Shown: positions 44,435 to 56,019 of the stretch, in pieces
How positions within the stretch are numbered: position 1 is the first letter of the stretch
Layout: every line of letters begins with the position of its first letter
Assembly (NCBI GenBank): GCA_023055355.1
Contig: JALJCS010000039.1
Location: 3,250,001-3,314,000 of the forward strand
Direction: 5' to 3'
Source: Agelaius tricolor
Lineage: Eukaryota; Chordata; Aves; Passeriformes; Icteridae
Length of the DNA stretch: 64,000 bases
Translations under genes and position numbers: made by a program
The notes under the pieces: generated by a model
Database searches by the model: none
What the model saw: only the letters and a program-made list of their open reading frames with translations
What the model was told of the DNA's origin: nothing

Positions 44435-47400
44435 ATGGAGCAGAGACCCCCGAGAGCGCCCAAGGTGGCCTGGGGGAAAGAGGAGGAAGAAGGCCCTGCA
44501 GCTGCCCCAGCACAGGAGACCAAAGAGGTGCTGCCAGTTGAGCTGCCGCAAGAGGGTGAGTGGTAGAGCTGGGCCACTGGCCTGCAGCCAGCTTGGCGCC
44601 TTTGCATCCCATCCCATCCCATCCCATCCCCTGGGCCATGCCCATGGACAGGACAGAAAAGGGGCCGGGGCCCCGCAGTGGCCGTGCTCCATCCCCTGGG
44701 GCATCCCGGGGCTCTCCCTGCCTGGGCAGCGCAGGGCTGGGCCGTGTTCTCCAGCCTCTCCCGCAGCCCCTCAGCTCTGCCTGCGCCCGCTCTTTCCCAG
44801 GTGCAGCCCTGGAGCACACACAAGAGCAGGAGCCTGCCCGTGGCCTCTTCCACAGAACAGCGCAGGTACCTGCAGCCATCCCCACCTGGGCTGGGCCTGC
44901 TGGCACCGCGCTTGGAGCATTGCCTGCAACATGCCTGGCTTCTTGCCCTTCTCCTACAGCTGGTTTGCAAATTCATCAAGAAAATTCGGGCGGAAGAGAC
45001 CAGCACCATGGGCACTGGGCTCAGAGCCTATTCGCACATCTTTAAAACCAAGACCAGTGCTGCTCTGCTGGATATGCTCGTAGAGGAAGGCTTTTCCAAC
45101 CCAAAGCAAGTAAGCAGCCTGTGGCCAGGCTTGATCCTCCCAGGAATTGCTTGCTCGCCCAAGCCATGCCTGCTGCTCACTGGAACTCTTGGAGGCCATG
45201 GCAGCGTGGTGGCAAGGGAAGCACTTGTCTGGAGAAGCTGGGGACATTCCTCCTTCTGGCAGCTTTCCAAGTCTCCCCGTGCCTTCTCCAGGTGCCCGCC
45301 ATGGTCAGGTACATCCACCAGTGGCTCCTGGCCAATCAGTTTGCTGAGCACAGGCTGAACAGGAGCCTGCTGGATCTGACAGAAGCACAGCCTGCTGACG
45401 TAGTCGTGACGCTCCTGCGTGTGGCCCCGTCCTGTGACAGGTATGGGGCCCACGTGCCCAGAGGGGCTCAGGACTCCCCAGCCCATCAGCCTGTACAGCC
45501 TGGCCCAGGTGTCTTTGTCCTGGCTGTGAGTTTCTCTAACTGGCCTTTGCTGGCCCCAAGGCTGCCTCTCCATCCCCCTTCCCCCACTGCATCTCCCTGC
45601 CACAGGCGCTGGCCTGAAACCTGGCCCAGGGGCAGCTCCAGGCCCAGCAGGCCCCGTGCTCCCCCTGCCTCTCTCCGGGCCTCTCCCTGCCAAGCTCGGG
45701 CCCTGCCACACGGACACCTCGGCACTGAGCACTGTCTCGGGGGCTTTGTCCTTTGCAGGCAACTGTGGTGATGTGGAAGATCCTCCAGGTGCCCTGTGTC
45801 CCACATATGGTGACGGTGCATTTCCCCCGCCTCTTTGTGCATCTGCTCTCCCAAGTGTTCTTCAGCACTCTGGATATGCCAGAGGAGGTCGATGCCTTCT
45901 GGAAGGGGATATACCAGGAGGAATACGGCCTTGCCACCAGCCCCAACAGGTGCTCCATCCCACTCCTCCTGTCCCTGCCATGTCCCTGGCCAGGAGCCAG
46001 TGCTGCCAGCATGACCTGGCCTTTGCTGTGCACGCAGGTTTGCAGTGCAGACCCTGAAGTGCCTGCTCTGCCGAATGCAGCACGAGGATGTGGTGGTGGC
46101 AATGGAAAGCCATTGTGGCTGGGACACGCTGCTATGTGCTGACACCCACCACTATGCCGTGGCTCTGCTGGCCAGGTGAGAGCCCCTTCTCCCCACAGCC
46201 TCTGAAATGTGTGCCCAGGGAGCTCCACAGAGTCCCCGAGTCGTGGGCCAGAGGGCCTTGTCACCGAGGGATGGCCAAGCAGACTGGAAAAGGCTGGCAG
46301 AGAAGGGTGCCCAGAAGAGCTGCCTCCCAAATAGCCCAGGGCCTCTTGCAGGATGCTGGGGAAAGAGCAGAGCTCTGGGAGTCAGTCCTGGCAGAGGTTT
46401 GTCCCCCTGGCCCACAGCCTTGGCTCCTTTTTCTCCTGCCAGGGAGATGTGCTGTGTCTCCATCCCCTTGTGCTCCCGGATCACTTGCTACCTGCTCCGG
46501 CTGCTCAGCACACAGGAGCCACGCTGGCAGCTGCCCGCCCTGGCCTTCCTTGTGGAGGTGAGCCTGATGGCCAGCGCCGCCTGGCTGAGCTGCCTCCCAG
46601 CTCTCTGCCCTCTCGCAGCCGCAGCTGCCTGGGACGGTGCCTGCGCCCTGTGCTGCTGGCTGGGCCCAGCCCTGTGCGGCTCCGGGCTCCTGCCGGCCGG
46701 CTCCCCTGTCACTGGCCTGTGCCTTTCAGGTCCTCCAGTTACTGGACTTGAGTGAACGTGGTGCTAAAAGAGTCCTGCAAATCTTGTCAAGGCAGCTGCA
46801 GAGCCAGTGCAGAGAGAGGCGTCGCCTGGTGCTCAGGGCCCTTCTTGAGCTCATTGAGGAGCCCTTCATGGTGAGAAGGGGGCAGCGGCTGAGGCTGAGC
46901 TGGGCAAGGCAGTCGCTTGGGCTTGGCAGGGCTTTGGGCGCTGGGGCAGCTGCTCCCAGCTCTCCTGCCTCCCAGTTCAGCTGCTCCAGTGCTTGGCGAC
47001 AGGCCTTTGGCCTCTGGGCCCTGCGGCAGCAGGATGGCGTTTCACAAACTTGTGTTCCGCACAGACCAAAAAAATGTGGAGCCTGACTGAAAGTCTTGTG
47101 CAGTTCCTGTGGGATGCAGATGGAGTGGTAGTTTTCATGACAGTCATGCTACTCAGCTTTATTATCTTGGACAATGACACGCTGATGCCCGGCCCCATCA
47201 CACTGCAGCTGCTTGAGGCGCTCCTGCCACTCTTTGACCTTGTAAGGCTCACTGCCCCCAGCCACGGCCACTGGCTGCTGCCCGGACACTTTGTGCCCTG
47301 TGCATTTGCAGGCCTGCGCCAAGCTGAGCCCCGTGCAGCCGCAATGCTGAGCTCTTGTCTTCTTGCTTCCATCCAGAACAATTGGCAGGTTCAGCTGATC

Positions 47401-49051
47401 TCCATACTGCTCTTCTGAACATTGGTGACTCTTCCACAGGAAAGGGAAAAAAAGGCCCTGAAGACACCCCTGTGCCAGAGCCTGCTGCCCCTCTTCTTCC
47501 ACTGCCATGATGACAATCGGCTTGTGGCACAGGTGAGGACTCGTGGGCTGCTGCCGTCCCCCTGGCAGGGGGCTCGGCTGCCTCCTGCCCTGCGCCTGCC
47601 GGGCTGCAGCCTCCTGCAGGCCTTGGCACAGGGACGCGGGTCCTGCGCCCTGGGCTGCGGGGCCATCTGCGCGGTTCTGCTGCTCTCCAGGCTTCTCAGG
47701 AAATGCTGCTTTGTGTGGCCAAGTTGCTGAAGAGGAGGGATCTTGAAAGACTGCTGAAGAGCCAGAATCTGTGGAAGTTCAGCAAGTGCCTGGTAAGGAC
47801 GGCCTGCAAGCCCCAGCCTCAGTCCGGAGAAGCCCCCTGAGGGCACTGCTCAGAGTGTGGGGCTGGCAGCTGTGCCCCTGCCCGCTGCTGCAGCCAGAGG
47901 CCGCGCGGGCTCTTCTCCAGGCTCCCGTGGGCCCGGTGTTGCTGCGGGGCGGGCCGGCACCGCGGCTCCCCGGGCAGCAGCCAGCCCTCTGTCCCCTGCC
48001 CTCGGGAGCCCTTGGCCAGCGGCTGCTGGCCGCGCCTCAGGCCTGTGCGGCCAGGGGAGGCCGGGGCAGGGCGCGGGCAGCGCCCGGCCCAGGGGCTGAG
48101 CCCACGCCAACCCTTCCCTCCTGCCGCTCTCTGCAGCTGGCAGAGGACAGGAGCAGAGCGGCCGAGCACCTGCGCCGGGCCCTGCCCTACCTGCAGAGCC
48201 CACAGGAGTCCCTGCGAGAGGCGGCCATCAGGTTCATGGGTGAGCCACGAGCCCGGGCTCCCTCCCCGGCCCGGCCCGCCGCAGCTCGGCCCCATCCCCG
48301 CCTGCTGCCCCGGCAGCGCCAGCCGGGGCCGGCGCTGCGGAGCCCCGCCCGGCCTGGGCATTGCTGCTGCCGCCCTCTGGCAGCCGTGCCCTGGGGCGGC
48401 AGCGTGCGGCAAGGGCCGGGCTGAGCCCTGCCGGGCCAGCAGCCCGTGTGGCCACAGCGCCGGCAGCGCCGCCGGCAGGGAGCTGTGCCGCTGGCGCCCT
48501 GACAGGCTCTGTGTTCACAGGCATGGCTGCGCGGCACCTGAGGGGGAAGACGGAAGAGCTCCGGCTCATCTGCACTGGTGAGTGAGGCCAGCGGGGGCTG
48601 CTGGGGGAGCTGCAAGCCCTGCCCCGGCTGCCGAGGGCTCTGCTCCCTGTGCGCACCAGGGGCGGTGTGGCCAGAGCACACCGAGATTTCAGGGCCACCC
48701 AGGGGATTCGTGGCCAGCAGTTTTGGGCTGGTCCCCTTGCTCCCTGCTCCCTCCTGCCCATGGCTAGAGCCGGCTGCCATGGCCCTGCCAGGGGGCTCTC
48801 CTCGACTCCCTGCAGATCCGGCTCTGACCATGGCTCTGTCCCTCTCTCTTTCAGCCCTTCAACACCTGACAGAGGACACCAGCAGTGCCGTGCCAGACGT
48901 GGCACTTCCAACATTGGATGTCCTCCAGGCATTGCAGAGTGAGCCATATTCCATCTTCCAGAGGCTGCAAGATCAGCTCCGCAGGGCATGGAGGACTCGG
49001 CCTCGTCTCTCCAGGCTCGGGCTGCGCTGCTGCAGCTCTGCAGAGAGCTGA
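44435..49051 (+). pseudogene. MROH-like gene, copy 3, exon 5 deleted and nonsense in exon 11
   Basis: Exons matching copy 2 are 44435-44555, 44801-44865, 44960-45109, 45292-45440, then no exon 5, then 45759-45949, 46038-46175, 46443-46557, 46730-46870, 47065-47241, 47377-47532, 47691-47792, 48137-48239, 48521-48577 and 48855-49051. The intron before exon 5 and nearly all of the 148-base exon are gone near 45500; only its last codons before GTGAGT remain. Skipping it leaves phase 2 joined to phase 0, a frame break. TGA at 47416-47418 stops exon 11, where copy 2 reads LFSKV. Exon 3 is shorter (150 against 327 bases), and the last exon encodes an Arg-rich tail. HEAT-like helices are otherwise well kept, suggesting fairly recent loss. 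Confidence 0.78.
44606..44631. repeat. Short CCCAT array in MROH copy 3 intron 1
   Basis: Five CCCAT units lie at the position that holds about 16 and 19 units in the other two copies. Confidence 0.9.
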
Positions 49052-50811
49052 TGCCAGAGGCTCTGTCTGCTGGGGCCACCTGAGCCAGGGGGAATTTTCC
49101 ATTTCTCTAAGATTGTTCTTCTCTTTGTTTTTTCTTTCCTATATGAATATAGAGTGTGTTATAATACCCAGACTCCCAGGAGCTTTCTTTTGCTACCCAG
49201 GCTCAGCAGGGCATAGGGAAAGAGGGGGGCAAGGGTGCCTGGGCTCAGCCAGCTGCCCAGGCGTGCAGTGTTGCAGGGAAAATGGCCAGAAGCCCCTTGG
49301 CCTTTGGTGGTTCTGCTGAAGCCTTTGTGCTGCCCACAGAGCGGCTGGCCAGGGCCCAGAGCTGCGGGGATCTCTGCCAGAGCGGTGCCTGGAGATGGCC
49401 ACAAGCCCTGTGCCAGGCAGGAAGCGCCCTCTGTGTCCTCCTTCCCGTCTGCTGCTGGCTGCCTTGCTGAGGGCTCCCGGGTGCCTCTGGATGGGGCTCC
49501 TCTGGAGCTGCTGTGGGGCTGCGGCGCTGCTGCCGGGCAGCTTGGCCGGGCTGGGGCAGGGCCTGAGGGGATGGGGCCATGAAGGGATGAGGGGCTGGGA
49601 AGCCCTGACAGGACACGGCAGTGGGAAGCCACGAAGGGGATGTGAGGGTTTGGGTGGCTGTAACGTTGGCTGGAAGGGGAGTGGCTTGGAGACAGAGAGA
49701 GCACTCACCTCGATGTTCATGTGGCAAACAGGGAGCGTTTATTCTCAAGCCCTTCCTTCTAAAGGGCCTTTGACAAACCCTGTCTGGATAATTTCATTGC
49801 TCTGATCTCTGTGCCCTGTCAGAATCTGGCCAGTGAAATGCTCCAGCCCTGGGAGAGATGTGACTGGGCGAGGCCCCTGGCAGTCAAACCAGGGCTGGTG
49901 CATTCACACAGCACGAGCCAGCGTGCACTGTGACACACGGCAACAGAGTGCAAGGCACAGCTCCGGGTGCTCCCCAGGAACCTCAGCTCTGGGAGCCCTG
50001 TCTGCCCCAAGCTCCAGGGGCTGCAGTGCGAGCCCGGCTGGGCTCTGCCCTGGGGCCATCCTGCAGGGACAGCTGGACACAGGGAGCATTCCCTTGCCAC
50101 AAACAGCCAAGCCAGGGCTGCAGGGCAGCTGCTGCAGCCCGGACTGCACTGTTGTGTGCTGTGCTCTGGGGCTGGGGCTCCCCGCACAGGGCACTGGGCT
50201 GGTGTGCCACAGGAGACAGAGAAGCTTCAGCTTCAGCCTAACTGAGGTGGGTGCGTGGGCTGGGAAGAGTGGGGAGGCTCAAGGGGATTCACAGAGCTCA
50301 TCCTGCTGCAAGGACAAGGAAAAGGGAGAGGGAGCTCAGCAGTGAGTAGAGCTGAGGGCTGGAGAGTGGCTCTGAATGACACTAAAATCCCACTGGACCT
50401 CTGAGACATTGCTGCTCCTCAGCCAGTCACAAGATGAGTCCCTAAGCCTGGGGCTCTGCCTTCCTCATGGTGAGGGGCACCAAGGAAGGCAACAGGGTGA
50501 TGGAGACTGCAATGGGCTGGGAACTCACTGGGGGAAAAGAGGGAGCAGTTGGGAAGTAAAAGGCAGGTGGGGGAGAGAACTGTTCAGAGAAGGGCTGAGC
50601 TACAGCTTGAGCAAGCTGAAAAATGTCATTTGGGGTCATCCCAGATTGATTTCATTTCAGAAGTTACTGAACAAGTTTAGTTTTTGGGGGGTGTCATGTT
50701 TTCCCTTGGAAGTATACACTCTGCAAACTTGGGTTGTGCTGCCAAAATGCTCAAGCAAGTCTGTGCTGCAGGTCACACCATTTCTTCTTTGGCTGATTCC
50801 AGCCCGGTGCT
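49052..50811. other. Intergenic DNA between MROH copy 3 and the inverted kinase block
   Basis: No exon is supported. A reverse-strand AATAAA lies at 49741-49736 and may belong to an undelimited LTR. Several frames look open because of GC richness, but none shows a domain or splice structure. Confidence 0.4.
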
Positions 50812-51744
50812 GAGCCCAGCAGAGCCCTGGCAGAGCCCAGAGCAGCCTCAGCAGCCGCAGAGCCCAGCTGCAAGGAGAGAAAGCAGAAAGTGCCCGTCAG
50901 CTGAGGGCTCCTGTGCCCTTGTGCCAAGGCCTGCGGTGCCCAGGCCATGCTGGCTGTGCCCAGAGCTGTGCCCAGAGCTGCCCATCCCTGCTGCCTTTGG
51001 CAGCAGAGCAGGAGGGCAGGACATGTGCCCAGCCTGCAGCCAGCCACGGCACATCCAGCCCTCAGCAGCTGCCTAGAGCAGGATGCTCCTGTGCTCGCTG
51101 CCATCTCCCAAAAGCTCTGATCCCACCCTGCCAAGCACACAGGGACCCACCTCACGCCAGCCACGGCTGCAAGAAAAGCTGCTCCCAAACCATGGCCTCA
51201 GCCTTCTCCAAGGGCACGGCCCATCCATGCCACAGCTGCTCCCAAGCACTTCCCCATACACACTGGACCACCTAGAACACTTCCCCTGGAAAAACAAACA
51301 AAAATTATTGAAAATAGATTACAGACAAAAGGGGGAAACAAGGTCAAAAATCTTATCTCTATCAGGGCCTTGAGGAAGGCCCAACCCCTGCATGCCAGGG
51401 AAAAACCCACCCACGGGTGAGGGAGGCCCAGGCTTTCTCCCTTCCACCCTGCACTGCCCCCCAAAATCACGGTGATCCCAAAGCAAACAAGGGCAGTGCA
51501 GCAGCCCAGCCCTTCCTTGCCTGCAGAGCAAAGCAGCCCCTGCACAGCTTCTGGAGTCCCACCTCTGCTCCCACCATGGGGCTTTGTTTGTGTTGGGCTG
51601 GCTGCCCCAGCCCCAGCCCCAGCCCGGGGCACAGTGGGTGCTGGGGGCTGTTGGCAGGGCCAGGAACCCACTCCCATTTGTACCCACCCCAGCCCATGCC
51701 CCAGCCCTGCCAAAAGCAGCTGGGCAGCGACTGAAGGATGAGTT

Positions 51745-52010
51745 GCATCTGCCCCAGCAAAGGGGGAACCTTTGCTTCCCGGCCAGGCTGGGCCATGCCC
51801 AAATCTGGGAGCATCGCCCTGTGTGTGGACTCATCTGCAAATTCCCTGTGGAGCCTGGCTTTGAAGAAGGTGCCCCAATCAAAGTCCAGCATCTTCAGCT
51901 GGCCAGTAGCCAGGTCCAGGAAGAGCTTGTCATCCTTGATGTCATCCTCCCTTTCTCCAGCAGCAGCATTCCCACCCGGTACAGCTTCTCCAGGGGCTCC
52001 TTCTCCTTCC
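51745..52010 (-). pseudogene. Decayed second PIM-like unit (inverted copy)
   Basis: It is homologous to 27911-28200. On the minus strand it reads KEKEPLEKLYRVGMLLLEKG and then, in another frame, DIKDDK, LDLATGQLKMLDFDWGTF. The catalytic loop asparagine is lysine and DFG is DFD. Only three CTG codons are present, against sixteen in the other copy. Confidence 0.68.
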
Positions 52011-52284
52011 CTGGGGGGACACCAGGCTGTCAGGGTCTGCCAAGGGCCCCAGCTGTCAGGAAACCAGGACAAGCAAAACCAGCTCAGAGGGCAGCCACCA
52101 GTGATGGGCAGAGCAGCTCAGCTCCAGCACAAGGGCTGCGTGTTCCCGTCTGATGAGCCCTGGGCAGTGACATAGGCAGGACAAAAAAGTCTGGGTTCCT
52201 TTGCTACTCATTGCCAAGGCATGTGTGGAGCTGTAACTTACCAGGGCCCTGCATGAAAGTGTGCCTGTGGCTCTCTCCCTTCTT

Positions 52285-52825
52285 CTACGGCAGAGGAATA
52301 TCCTGCATCCAAGGATGACAGAACAGCTCTTCTAATGAGGGCCTTTCCAAGTCCAGCATGGATAAACACTGCCTGATCAGATCTTGGCACTCTGGGGAGA
52401 GAAACCAGAAACCACCGGGCAGCTGGAGAAGGGTCCTGTTGGATTTGCCCCACTATTGCCATGCCCAGGCCTTGCTGGATGCGCTCAGAGCTGGGCCTAA
52501 ACTTTCCCATCAATTCCCTGTTTTGGAGGAGAGCAGGAGAGCAGGACATGTGCCACCTCCTCAGCAGCTGCCAGAGCGGGATGCTCACGAGCCCACTGCT
52601 GGCTCCCAGCACTGGGATTCCCCCCTGTGCCCAGAGAAGAGGATCCACCTTGAGAGAGCCCTTGTGGCAGTGGGAGCTGGCCCCAGCTGATGTTCTGGCC
52701 CCTCCTGAAAGGGTGCTCCCCGCAGACCATCTGGTGCAGCAGGATGCCCAGGGACCAGATCGTTGCTGCCTCGCCATGGTACCAGCCAAAGTGGGTCCAT
52801 TCCACGGGGCTGTAGGACAGTGTTC
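52285..52825 (-). pseudogene. PIM-like kinase, last two exons only (inverted copy)
   Basis: Exons at 52825-52649 and 52391-52285 correspond to 27096-27272 and 27529-27635 with identical lengths (177 and 107 bases). The first reads SYSPVEW (SPPEW in the intact copy), then [15 protein letters not shown]. The second ends [10 protein letters not shown] and TAG. Splice sites are kept. Without the ATP-binding half there is no kinase. Confidence 0.8.
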
Positions 52826-53073
52826 CTATGGAATACAGATGGAGTTCAGCAGGGGGATGCTGCTTCTCCCAGAGCCTGGCCCCAGCATCCCTGGGTGTGT
52901 GGGGGCTGCATCAGTGGCACACGGGGTGACCACTGCCCTCTCGCCAGCACCTGGGACTTGTGTTGACTTAGGCTTGGAAAAGAAGCCACTGGTGTTAGAA
53001 GAGGGCTGTGGAAACCCTGGCAAGGCCCAACCATGACAAGGAAGAACCCACTCACTGCTGGTGAAAAACCATG

Positions 53074-53559
53074 CTGTTATGAATTTGAATGAGGCCAGAT
53101 TTTGAGAAGGAAAGGGGCTCTCGTTTCTCAAAACAAACTACAGACGACAGGGAGTTTGAGATAAGCCCAAACTCCCACGCAACAACCCAAAGATAATGAT
53201 GTGTCCCAAACACACTGGGTTCTCCCCCATATACTACATCCCCCAGAAGGAGTAGAACCCCAACCCAATCGAAACCCTCATTTTATAACCCCTCTCAGGT
53301 CCAGGATTGGTGGAGTTTGGATCCGCACGTTGATTGGTCATTTTCCGGTGTTCTCATTGGTCCTTATCGATATTCATTCTGGACCAATCATTTTCTCAGG
53401 GCATCGAATGATTGGTCAAGTCCCCTGTCCAATCACCTCCTGCCCCCCTTTGACTATCACCCCCACCAAACCCTGGACCTCCCCTCCCCAGGACCCACAA
53501 CAAACACCCATCAACTCACCCCAAAACAACGATTCCCAACCCAGCCCAAATTCAACACA
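53074..53559 (-). repeat. Solo LTR, CCAAT-rich, minus strand
   Basis: On the minus strand it starts TGTGTTGAA and ends TTCATAACA (486 bases). A TTATAAAA box lies near 53288-53281. Seven ATTGG/CCAAT pentamers occur between about 53260 and 53435, in the U3 region. It abuts the truncated kinase duplicate on one side and, seven bases away, the E3 5' LTR on the other. No target duplication was seen, so it may be part of a recombined junction. Confidence 0.6.
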
Positions 53560-53566
53560 AATTGGA

Positions 53567-54167
53567 TGTAATAGGTAGCAATACGTTTGTTCATTAATTA
53601 AATCAATAGCTAAATAATTATACAATATAAAAGCAATAACTAAATAGCTAATACCACTTGATTCTTAAATGTGCAGGCACACATGTTTGCTTGGCTTGCA
53701 GGAATCGTATAGTGCTTTGGGAATTCCATGGTAAAGATATACCTTATAAGGGAAAGTTCACCCAGTGGTCACAGAGGAGAGCTGTAACAACAATCCTTAA
53801 AATCGCAAGAATTGCTTAGGCTTGCAGGAATCGTATAGTGTTCTGAAAATTCCACTGTATAGGTATGCCTTATAAGGGAAAGTTCACTCAGCGGTTAAAG
53901 AGGAAGACTCGGAGCCTTCATCCCACGACCACCAGAAGGCAGAAAAAGACCCCCTAGCAACTGAACGAGCAAGCGCAAAAGACAGACCGTGTCATCCCTG
54001 GACCCGGGAGAAAAAGGCAATAAAAGGTGGACTTTGGGGATAGGAACAGTGCGAGCCTAGAGGAGCGGAGACTCCCGGCCGCCCAGCGCTGAACTTTGCT
54101 TATTCTCGCTTGCATAATAATAAAAATAATTATATGATCCTTAAATCCAGTGGACTCATTTATCACA
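53567..54167 (+). repeat. E3 5' LTR
   Basis: It starts TGTAATAGGTAGC and ends TTATCACA. The U3 contains a tandem duplication with a 126-base period: the motif CTTGCAGGAATCGTATAGTG occurs at 53695 and 53821, each followed by CCTTATAAGGGAAAGTTCAC. An AATAAAAGG TATA-like box lies near 54018, and AATAATAAAAATAA near 54117 can serve for polyadenylation. Doubled U3 units are typical of gammaretroviral enhancers. Confidence 0.87.
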
Positions 54168-54170
54168 ATT

Positions 54171-54188
54171 TGGTGCCGTGACTCGGAT
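54171..54188 (+). promoter_or_regulatory. E3 primer-binding site, tRNA-His type
   Basis: TGGTGCCGTGACTCGGAT lies three bases after the 5' LTR. It matches the 3' end complement of tRNA-His, the primer also used by the HERV-H group of gamma-like elements. It fixes the LTR boundary and the element's orientation. Confidence 0.85.
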
Positions 54189-54542
54189 CCAGAAAACGGG
54201 GTTGGTTCGAGAATCCTGGGGGGGCGCCCCACCACCTGGTGGCCCTGGCCTTCTCACCCGACCCTCATTTGGCCTGATGAACCTAAATTCGAGAATAAGC
54301 AAGGAAAACACCGGTAACCCTGTAAACTTTGTGCACGAAGATCCGAGCGACGACGCAGGACGCGTGAGTATACAAGGTGAACCGCTCGGTTGGGGCTGGG
54401 ATCCCAGGGCACGGTGAATGAGACGTCCACCTGCGGACGACGTGAGAGGGACCCTCTAGTAGTGCGGTTCTCGTAGCCCGCGAGGGAGCGAGCCACGACC
54501 GAGGGGTTTTGTGTGTGTGTGTGTGTGGAGGTTCTTTGGAAG

Positions 54543-56019
54543 ATGGGGCAGAAGAAGAGCAAGCCTTCTGATGCCATGGGGGAGGGTCCCCAGTTACCCC
54601 CAATACCTAAGGAAAGTCGTTAGGATTAATGATCAAGTATTGGGATGACTTTCCTTCCAGAAAGGGGAAGGATAAGGCAAAAATGATAAATTATTGCATG
54701 GTAGTGTGGGGAGGTAAGAATCTGGATTCAGGAAGTATATACTGGCCCATTTTCAGACCCTTTGAGGATTGGGTCTGTCAAGCCCTGAACATTTATGTGA
54801 ATTCTAAAGAGCCAGTGAACTCGGAGGAGAGTGCATATGCTAAATTATGGTTGGTAGGAAGTAATGAGCAAACGGCTAGGTTGTTCCCCCTTAAGGGAAG
54901 TCAAGGGGAGGAAGACAAAAAGAAAAAGTCTCGACCGGAGGAATATGTTCCTATTTATCCCCCCCCGTATATACCACCAGCTCCCCCTGAACCCCTCCCA
55001 AATGCACCCCCGGTATCGGCCCCTAATAGACAGCAGGTCACGGACTCCCCGGATTGCAGGAGGCGTACTCGGAGTCAGATGAGGACAGTAATTGAGGAAG
55101 GAGAGAGCAGTGGGTTGTTCCCTCTCAGGGAAATAGCATTAGGAGGACCTCAAGCTGGGATGGGGTTTGTCACTGTTCCCTTGAACTCGGGAGATGTCCG
55201 CAAGTTTAAGAAAGAGATGGGAAAATTATTAGGAGACCCTATAGGAGTAGCAGAAAGAGTGGATCAGTTCCTAGGGCCGAACATATATACTTGGGTAGAG
55301 ATGCAATCCATTCTAGGCATCCTATTTACAACAGAGGAGAGAGGGATGATAAGAAGGGCAGGAATGAGGATTTGGGACACCCAACATGTTCAAGGTCCCG
55401 CGGCTGATGTGAAATGGCCCTTGCAAAATCCCAACTGGAACAATCAGGACCCCAACCATCGTGGTCATATGCAGGACTTAAGAACCATCATAACACAGGG
55501 CATACAAGTGGCTGTGCCCCGGGGACAAAACAGAAGCAAGGCATTCAAAGAGTGCCATGGAAAAGATGAGACCCCCACTGAATGGTTGGAAAGATTAAGG
55601 AAGAGTTTTCAGTTATACTCAGGGGTGGACCCAGAGACGCCAATGGGGCAAGCGCTCCTTAAAACACAGTTTGTAGCCAAATCATGGGAGATGTTCGAAA
55701 GAAATTAGAGAAGTTAAAGGATTGGCAGGACAGAGGACTAGATGAATTGCTCAGGGAGGCTCAGAAGGTATATGTTAGACGGGAGGATGAGGAACACAAA
55801 AGACAAGTTTGGATGATGGTGGCGGCAGTCAGGGAGGGACAACGAAACAACCTTCCAGCACGAGAAAGAAGTGGCATGAGGAGAGGTCCCCGGGATTTAG
55901 GAGGACCCCCAACTGGAGGGAGAGAAGGAACCGTGTGCTACTATTGTGGTGGAAAAGGACACATGAAGAGGGAATGCCGAAACAGGCTTAGGGATGAGAA
56001 AACGTTCCAAGAGGATTAG
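54543..56019 (+). pseudogene. E3 gag
   Basis: The ATG at 54543 starts MGQKKSK, with a glycine at position 2 fit for myristoylation. A one-base loss just before 54621 gives a TAG at 54621-54623. The second frame (54629-55708) holds matrix, a proline-rich part with a PPPY late-domain motif (54959-54970) and capsid, with the major-homology-like GKDETPTEWLERLRK. A further one-base loss near 55690 shifts to the third frame (55684-56019), with a charged helix and one CCHC knuckle, CYYCGGKGHMKREC. Gag ends with TAG at 56017-56019, followed by GGG GGT CAA GGG, the gammaretroviral read-through context. Confidence 0.85.

Larger units (their letters stand above)
50812..53055 (-). repeat. Inverted segmental duplicate of the PIM-like block
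   Basis: Read on the minus strand, this segment follows the plus-strand block 26880-29165 collinearly through the last two exons of the kinase gene, the decayed second unit and the following remnants. It stops about two bases-worth of homology before an LTR end at 53074. The 5' exons (glycine loop to DFG) are missing. Orientation and content show a segmental duplication, not independent genes. Confidence 0.85.

Noticed and set aside
50442..50639. Minus-strand frame starting MTPNDIFQLAQAV
   Set aside because: Only 65 codons, no motif and no homologous frame in the paired duplicate region.
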